From Macrosoma leucophasiata (lineage: Eukaryota > Arthropoda > Insecta > Lepidoptera > Hedylidae), in assembly GCA_036365455.1 (NCBI GenBank), contig JAWQUS010000030.1:16078001-16142000 (forward strand): DNA of 64,000 nucleotides, read 5' to 3'. The notes under the pieces were generated by a model. The model made no database searches. It worked only from the letters and a program-made list of their open reading frames with translations, and was not told where the DNA came from. Numbering within the stretch: position 1 is the first letter of the stretch; each line of letters opens with the position of its first letter. The translations under genes were made by a program, and so were the position numbers. Of the stretch, positions 32,501-41,500 are shown one piece after another.

Positions 32501-35500
32501 AGCCTATAGACACCCACACAAAGACCAAGGTCAAAATGCAGATGCCTTACCACTCCTGAAGTCTAAGGTGTTATGCCTCTGTGCCGGAATCACAGGACCG
32601 TTACCACCTGACCGGAACACGATAGTGCTGAACACTACAATTTAGCGGCAAGTATATTAGGTAAAGCAGTGGTGCCTACCACCAGTAAAAGTTATTTTCT
32701 CATAGTTGATAGTTATAGTTATTAAGAAGCTTTTCATATATTACGTCACGCAAAGTATCAGTATTTTCGAACCCCCTTCCCCCATCGTCACGCTTTTTCC
32801 CCGCTTTTTCTTCTCTTATTAATAAGTAATGTGTATATCACACTTGAGAACAGTCACTTATTTTATGAACGGTCCCTAAGGTAGGTAATTAATGAAAAAA
32901 ATATTATGCGAGTTTTATGTTTCAACATGTTCTTAACAGTTAAATTTTTTTCCTAATGGTAGGTCAGCCTAAAGGGGGATTTTTATAGTTACTCAAGCGT
33001 CAGATTAAGAATTTAGGGAATAGCTTGACGCGTCCTCTGTACTTTTTTGGAGATTTGGTAGAGATACTCAACTCAACCTATGTATTGCCAAAATGTATTG
33101 TTCAGCACTATCGTGTTCCCGTTATATGATAATGTATGGCCCCGTAATAACTAACACAGAGACATAACAACAAAGGTCTCAGGGGTGGAAGTGAATCTGC
33201 ATTTTGACCTCTGGTTTGTCTTTAGGCTGCTGTCATCACTTAACATCCATGTAAACTGCATGCTGGTATGCCACCTTCTTACCTAAAAAAAAAAACTATA
33301 CAACGTGTAACAGGATTAAATGTACAATCCGAAACTAGTTTGTTCAGAATCGATGACTGAATCGATTTTAGGTATTTTTATATAGGTTTATATTTTGTCC
33401 CAAAATTAATAACAATTGAAAAATTATGGTCACCCATTTGGTGAACAGTCAAAACATACAAAAATGAGACTAACGTCTATCCAAATTAAAAGGTAGTCCC
33501 AACAAGTTCATAAGAACTCGTTGAGACGTGCATTTTTTTATAAATCATAATTTATGAAATAAAATAGTGAAAATTAATCATATTACTAGCGAGTGTTATA
33601 TAGGAGTGCGCAGGTGACGCTACATTACATTACGACAGTGTGCGTGTGTGAGTAGTTTTATATTTTATGTGTGGCCGTAGGTAGTGCATTAGGGTGTGCA
33701 TACTGTTCGTACAAATTGAGGACAACTTATTTCTTAAATAAAAAATATTTAATACGTAAATACGTAATTTCAGTCTATGATTATAACTCGATTTTCTGAT
33801 GAGCGTGTTTGAGAGTGCATTATTCCCGTTACATGTTGTATAAAAAAAAAATATTAAAATGTCTCTTCCAGATTAGCCGAAGGAATTTTTGAAAACTATC
33901 TCTCGGCGCGAGTTGACTCTCGTCTGCTCGTAGCGTGTGAGATCAGCGAGTGGTTGCGAATGTACGATGCCGTGCAGTCATGGACGCTACAGCACCAGAA
34001 TTACTCGCTGTATTCCCTGTTGCCGATCTGTTTGTGTGCCTGCCATAGAGTGTTAGCGGCAAGGCAGCCGCAGAAAGTCAAGTTTCCTTTTATGGGACAA
34101 GAGGTTGGTGTGTTTTTTTATATTCAAATATAACACTTTGTTACATTATACCGCCGAAAGACGTCAGTGGTTTTTCACGTTCGTTCCTGCCCAGACTGTG
34201 TAAATTGTGGAACGAACTTCCCTCTGAAGTGTTCCGTAGGTGCTTCAAAAATGGCGTCCAAAGAGTCCTTCAGGGTTGGCAGCGCGTAGGCGACGATCAA
34301 CCTTAAAAAAAAACAAAGCCTTCCCTGAAGATGCGCAAGAGTTGTGCGTTATAAGGGGAGAATATATCATTATCGCCACCCTTGGCATGTGGATTGGCGA
34401 TCCTAGTGGCGGTAGATTTATCGCGGGACGCTGCTGCCCATTACCGTTCGCTTTATTGATAAGTTTGACCGCTATTGTTCGTTTTAAACACTCGCGTTTC
34501 ACATTCATCACACACATTTTGAACCGGGTCGTTACGCGATACTATTTTCGACGAAACGTATATTTTTTATCGAAAATAGTTTCGCGTTAGGACCCGGTTC
34601 AAAATGTGTGTGATGGATGCTATTGTTCGGTTGACTGACTGCACTGGCGGAAGAATTCTCCATTAGTGGGTATGGGGTCGTTATGTCCCGACTAATAGTT
34701 TTTTTTTATTTGTATATAATGGCATCGCTACTACGCATATTGCCAGTTTCAAGTAAAACGATATTTCGTATTCGTATAAGCAGCGTTAAAGCAGTAAAAG
34801 TCAGTCAGTCGATTACCAGTCACTCAGTCAGAGTCACAGTCAGTAATTCTAGTAAGGCGATGGCTACTTTACCAGAACATTTACAATGAAGTCTTGGAGG
34901 CTACTTGAAAGGACGTGTTTTCAACACTCTTACTATACACAGGCACTGTAATAAACCTATATCAAACAAAATGCCACCTACTTTATGTAATATGCACCAC
35001 ACGCCTCCTTCAAGGTTTTTTTCACGCCAAAACTTCAACTGACAGTTATTACAGAGCCATACATTATCATCTAACCGGAACATGATAGTGCTGAACACTA
35101 CCATTTGGCGGCAGATAAATAAAGTAATGCGGTGGTGCCTTCGCCCTCGAGTTCCTACACTGGGACTCTACCATAAGTAAAGTAAGTAAGTCTCTCTTGT
35201 TCTGTCTTCTTTAATGAACCCTGTATATTCGTTTAATTTAATTTTTAAATTTACTAATACATTGTAAGTTACGTGCCAGTGAATTTATTGTGTCGCAGGT
35301 TCTCACGACTGTATCAATAAAGTGTTTTTTCTTTCTTCTTTCTTCTTTCTTCTTCTTCTTCAGACGTCTCGCAAGCGAGCCGAGTTGGACAGTATAGTGG
35401 GCAGCGTGTGGCGCGGCCGCAGTCCCCTGGTGGCGGCCAGTCGCGCCGCGCTGCGTACGGACGTATTGCCCATGCTGCCCTACCTCCTGTCGCCCAACCT

Positions 35501-38500
35501 ACGCTCTGCTAACGTGCAGGTAACATAAAAAAAACATATCAAAGATAAACAGAGGTAAATGTATACATCAGTAGCGAGTAGAAAAATAAATCTGTTCAGG
35601 TGACAGCTGTCAGATTATTTTTAAATTAAAATTGTTGGAATATACATAGTATCCGCCTCCTCGGAGAAATGCTATGATCATTATTCCTTTTCTTGTCAGA
35701 ACCCCATTACTGAGGATCATGGTCACACTTCACTGAACCACTTTACAGTTTCCGTCACTGCCAGTTAAAATTAGCTTAGGGTATGTATGTATGTATCTTC
35801 ACGCCAGGTCCCTAACGGGGTAGGCAGAGAGTGTAGAGCGCCAGATATCCCTGTCCTGACATACCTCTTGTGTATCGTCTACCGTGCCTCGTACCTCGTC
35901 GCTTAGGATGCTGGACCAAACCCTCCCCATAAGGGGGATGTGCAGTAATCGCCACGTTTGGCATGCGGATTGGTGAAGGCAGTGGCAGTAGTTTTATCAC
36001 AGGACGCAGCTTGCCCATCTTGCGTTATTGCACTTACCACCGCTCCATTGGAATGGTTAGGCTGCCATTGTTCGGTTGACTGACGGCACTAGTGAAAGAA
36101 TTCTTTTCCAGTAAAGTTAATTCTTCCGCTAGAAGGCCCTGGGATCGTCACGTTCCGACGTAGAAGGGTTTTAAGCCAGGCTTACTCAACTAGATCCCTT
36201 TGAATTTTTTTCTACCTCCCCGGATAAATTCTATGCGCATTGTTGTTATTGCTTTTCTTGTCGGAACCCCATCACTAAGGATCATCTCGAGATGATGGCT
36301 TTTTTCACTCGTTGGCACCAGGCCCCGTCTTTTTTATTTTCGTTTAGTCATTATTGACTTGTTTTTAGAGTGCTATTTACTTATGCAATGTTATCTATTA
36401 TGTAGTAAATGGTACGGATGTAAATGAGCGGCTCTGGACAATAAATATAAAGAGCAGCGTGCAACACGGCAAGAGAGGCTTATTTCTAAAGATGTCATTA
36501 AATCTATATATATAAAAATGCAACCCGTTTTCCTTGGTCACGGCATCACGCGTGAATGGCTGGACCGATTTGGCTAATATTGATTTTGAAGATTTTTGCA
36601 AGTCCAGGGAATGTTTAAAAGGTAAGAAAATATGAATAAATTGAAGGGAAATAGTATCTATATATATAAAAATGCAACCCGTTTTCCTTGGTCACGGCAT
36701 CACGCGTGAATGGCTGGACCGATTTGGCTAATATTGATTTTGAATGATTTTTGCAAGTCCAGGGAATGTTTAAAAGGTAATAAAATATGAATAAATTGAA
36801 GGGAAATAGTAAAAACCACCATTTCATTTTCCCATACAAATAGTCTGTATCTATCAAACCTTTGACACATGTCATATTTTCATTCTGAGGCAATACGAAG
36901 TTTGTCGGGTCAGCTAGTAAATAATTAAATACGCTTACACTTACAGCCCCACATTATGTATGAACCTGTGTCGTGGGTGCCGTTGTTCACACATAGTGGG
37001 CATTTGTGTATGACAAATACCCAGACCGGAAAAAAATATCTGTAGGCCATACAAATATTATATGTTCTTAGGTTTTCGCGAGCTACACTCATTGAAATAA
37101 AACTAATTTTACGGATTTATCTCGCGTATATAAAACTAAAATGATTTTTAAAATCAACCCGACGTTTCGGTCCGCGACCCTTCGAATCGAGTGATCGTCA
37201 TACACCACTGGACTAACAGGGTCGTCTATAATGTGTCTCTTTTGTCACAGCTATGCAGTGAGAACGAGCGTAAGTCACTGCGGACGTGTGCGGGCGCGAT
37301 GTGCGAGTACGGCCTGGAGTACAGTCAGCAGCGCACGCAGGACGGCCTGTACGCATTTGTACTGGAACCGGACATATACAAGGTCGCCTTCTTTGGTGAG
37401 AACTGTACATTGTTTTATTATATTATTATTTATCTATCAAAAATAATAATATAATAAAAGGGCTCATCGCAGGGCTTCATTAGAAATAGGACATTGCAAC
37501 AGTGTCCTGGCAGAACCTACTACGGATGACGCCAGAATACTGTTGCAACTTTATCAATTGTCAATGAGCTAATGTTGTTTAATTATTTTTTTAAATGAAG
37601 AATGTAATTCATGTGAACGTATAGAGCGTCATGGTCTTTGACCAAGATCTTTAAATGGAGATTTAAAAAAAAAATAAATAAATAAGTTAAAGTGTAAATA
37701 ATTTTAATAGTTTTTAATGTAACATTCACAAAATGAGTGAATGATGGCAAACAGGCATGCATTCACATAGATATTATATGATTAATGCAGACATCTATAT
37801 AAAACCAGAGGTTAAAATGCATATATGATGCCCTCTCTAAGACTTTAGTCATAACGGGACCATACATCACTATCTAACCGGAACACGTCAGTGCCGAACA
37901 CTACCATTTAGCGGCAGATAAATTAGGTAATGCGTAGATGGCTATGCCCTCAATCTCCTGCAGTGGAACTCTACTAATGTTGCCTAGGGGCCGTCCATAA
38001 AATACGTCTCGCTAAAATAAGCCTTTTCTGACCCCTCCTCCCCTATTGTCTCGCTATGTCACACTATCTGTGACCTCCTTAAAAAGATAACGTCACATAA
38101 ACTAAGGGCTGTCTCAATTTATGCGTTTTCCGTTGGACCGCTGCAGTGCCGAAGCGGTGCGTTTGTCGTATGGCGCACGGACGATCATTTGTCATACAAA
38201 GCGCACGGTGCGCCAACAGTATGACGTCGGAACCTCCAACGCTCGACAACAGGAGCGACGCCAAACTGTTGTCGAATCATTCGTTTTGTATGACAAATGA
38301 CCCTATTGTCACACTATGTCACACTGTCTGTGACCACCCTAAAATATAACGATACAAAAACCTTTAAATTTATGCGTTTTAAGTAGGACCGCTGCGACTT
38401 GTTGAAAACAAATCCGTCCGTGCGCCATACGACAAACGCACCGCTTCGGCACTGCAGCGGTCCAACGGAAAACGCATATAAATTGAAAGAGCTCTAAGAC

Positions 38501-41500
38501 GCCCCCTGAATATGACTTTTATTTAATTAGATATAGTAAATATTTTAATAAACGTCACATTGGCTGGTCCCCGCCCTGTCATATTTTGTCACGCTCAGCG
38601 AGACCCCTCCAACCCCCGTGTATGCGAACGTATTTTACGGTCGGCCCCTTATTTCATCTATTATTATGCACTTTCAAATATTTATCATGAAACAAGCTAT
38701 TAATGTCTCCTATAGAGCGATGTTAATATAATGTGCAGGTAACGAAGAACGGTCTCGGCCGCCGCCCGCCGTGCGGCAGGCCATCGCACGGGAACAGCAG
38801 CTCGAGATCATACGACGGAACGACGATATGGTATGACTAGCGACCACCCCTGACGTCGCACGGGTGCTATATTATCGAATGAGGACAATTATACAGAGTA
38901 GACACCGAGAAAAAACGGCTGGTTTCGTTTTTAAATTGATTTGACAGATATTTAGTAAGACGTAGAAGCGCGCATGGCCCCGCGGCTGGTGTAGATCGGA
39001 AGCGATCTACTCGGTAAAGCACTACGGGCACGGTCGGGTGTGTGATGGGTGACTGCTAGTGGCAAATTAGAATGCGCGTTTCCGTGCTTCGGAGGGCACG
39101 TTAAACGTTGTCGGAGGCCTTATGGGCGGTTTGAAAACATCCGACAGCGGCTTGGCCACTAAGCCGTATATCCACCAAACCCGCATCGGAGCAGCGTGGT
39201 GGAGTAAGCTCTAGGCCTCCCCCTAAAAAGGGAGAGACTCGTGCCCAGCGGTGGGACGTATAATGGGTTGCCATTATTATTATATTAGGTTGGGGAAAAA
39301 GTTTCTTCGCATTTTTTAAGATAATTCAAAACATTTTTTAATATAGTTTATTTAAATTTAACTAAAGTATGTATGTACCATTTTGTTCGATAACCTTTTG
39401 CCATCTTGTAGGTAGGGACATGATCCCATTGCTATAAAAATTTTGGGACTTCTCATCAAAATACCGCGACAAGTGGATTTGGCAGTCCTCTCGAGATGTT
39501 AACCTAACATTGCATAAAGAATTCTGAAGAGACCGAAACAGGTGGAAATCTGAAGGTGCAAGGTCAGGACTATACGGCGGATGCATTAACACCTCCCAGC
39601 CAAACTCTCTTAATTTTTTCTGAGTGGCTATAGATGTGTGAGGTCTAGCGTTATCATGATGAAACACCACACCCCTTCTGTTGATCAATTCCGGCCGCTT
39701 TCTCTCAACTTCTTGCTTTAATCTCATCAGTTGTTCGCAGTAGAGTCCAGAATCGATAGTCCTGCCTGGTGGTAATAGCTCATAATGAATAATGCCCTTC
39801 CAATCCCACCACACACACAACATCACCTTATTGCGAGTTAACCCGGGTTTCGCCACAGTCTGTGAAGCCTGACCGGCCTTTGACCACGATTTTTTTCGCA
39901 CGTTCTTGTCGTACGTGATCCACTTTTCTTCACCAGTTATCAGCTTCTTCAAAAATGATTCGGTTTCATTACGTCGTAATAAAGAAACACAAATGAGTAC
40001 ACGGTTCATTAGGTTTATTTCAGTGAGCTCGTGAGGTACCCAAATATCGAGCTTTTTTTTGTACCCAGCTTTTTTCAAATGCGCCAAAACTATTTTGTGA
40101 TCAATTCTCAGTTCTTCAGCTACGTCGTAACTACTGATATGTCGATCTTGCTTCACTTTTTCAAAAATGGCATCCATTTTATCCGTAATAGGGCGACCAG
40201 AGCGAGGTGCATCTTTGACATCAAAATTTCCGGACTGAAAACGCTTAAACCAAATTTGTGCTACTCTCACAGACACTGCACTAGGTCCATAAACATCGCA
40301 AATTTTTTTCGCGGCTTGCGTTGCATTTTTACCTTTTTTGTAGTGAAATTTTAAAATGTATCGAATTTCTTCATTAGATTCACTCATCTTGACAGTACGA
40401 CAAACAAATGAAAATCACACATTTGTCTAATTTGAATTTGGAATTATGTTCTTTAAAATTTTAACTTTCAATGATACCAAAACCAGCCAGATACAAATAA
40501 TACAGCCAAAGAGATTTTATTACAAGTTCATACATACTATAATGCGAAAAGACTATTTCCCCAACCTATTATTTCACGTCAGATGTCATGTTACTGTGGA
40601 AAAGTGTAGTTAATTGTAATGCAAAAAACTGGAACCATACTACCAAGGGGAATGTCCTGCCTAATACTTTAGTTCATATAGGTCAATGATGTTACCAATT
40701 TTTTTTGGAATTCACCCTTTAACAAACGATTTGAGTTATAAGGCCCGGCACGGAAATTTTATGAGGAGTAAAATTAAGTGTAACACGAAAGTTGAGGCGT
40801 TACGCGCGATTCTCCTGCGAGCGCAGCGGCCGAGCGGACGTGTTACACTCCGGCCGCACACTAGCGATCTCCTTACACACACACACACACTTTTATGTAA
40901 CGAAAGTGACAAACAAGCATGCAGTTGGGTTTTTGGCGGGAACCATGAAAGATGCGTGTGGTGCTCTTATTTTATTTTATTTTCTTGGTGTATTTTTGAG
41001 TTATATTAAATAAAGTTGGTGGCATTTTGTTTGATATAAGCTTATTACAGTGCTCGGGTATAGTGAAATAGAATAACAGTGCGAAAACACGTTTTTTATA
41101 AAACTACTACTTTACTAGAAATACTGACTGTGACTGACTGACGGACTGATAAATTGACTGACATCTCTGACTTTTACGTTGCATATAATACAAATACGAA
41201 ATATCGTTTTACTTGACACTGGCAATATGCATAACAAGCGATGCCATAAAAAAAAAGAAAAAAAGAAAGAAAAAGCGTGCAGTTCACATAGACGTTAAGT
41301 GATGTCTGCACCCTTTATACACCTACACAAAAACCAGATGCAGTCAAAATACAGATGCGTTGCCACCTCTGAGACCTAAGATGTTATGTCTCTGTGATCA
41401 TACTAGTGTGATAGTTATTACGGGGTCATACATTACTACTACTAATACGGAACTAATCTACAGTGTTGCGAAAGCGGTTATTTGCCCTTAAACCGATTTT

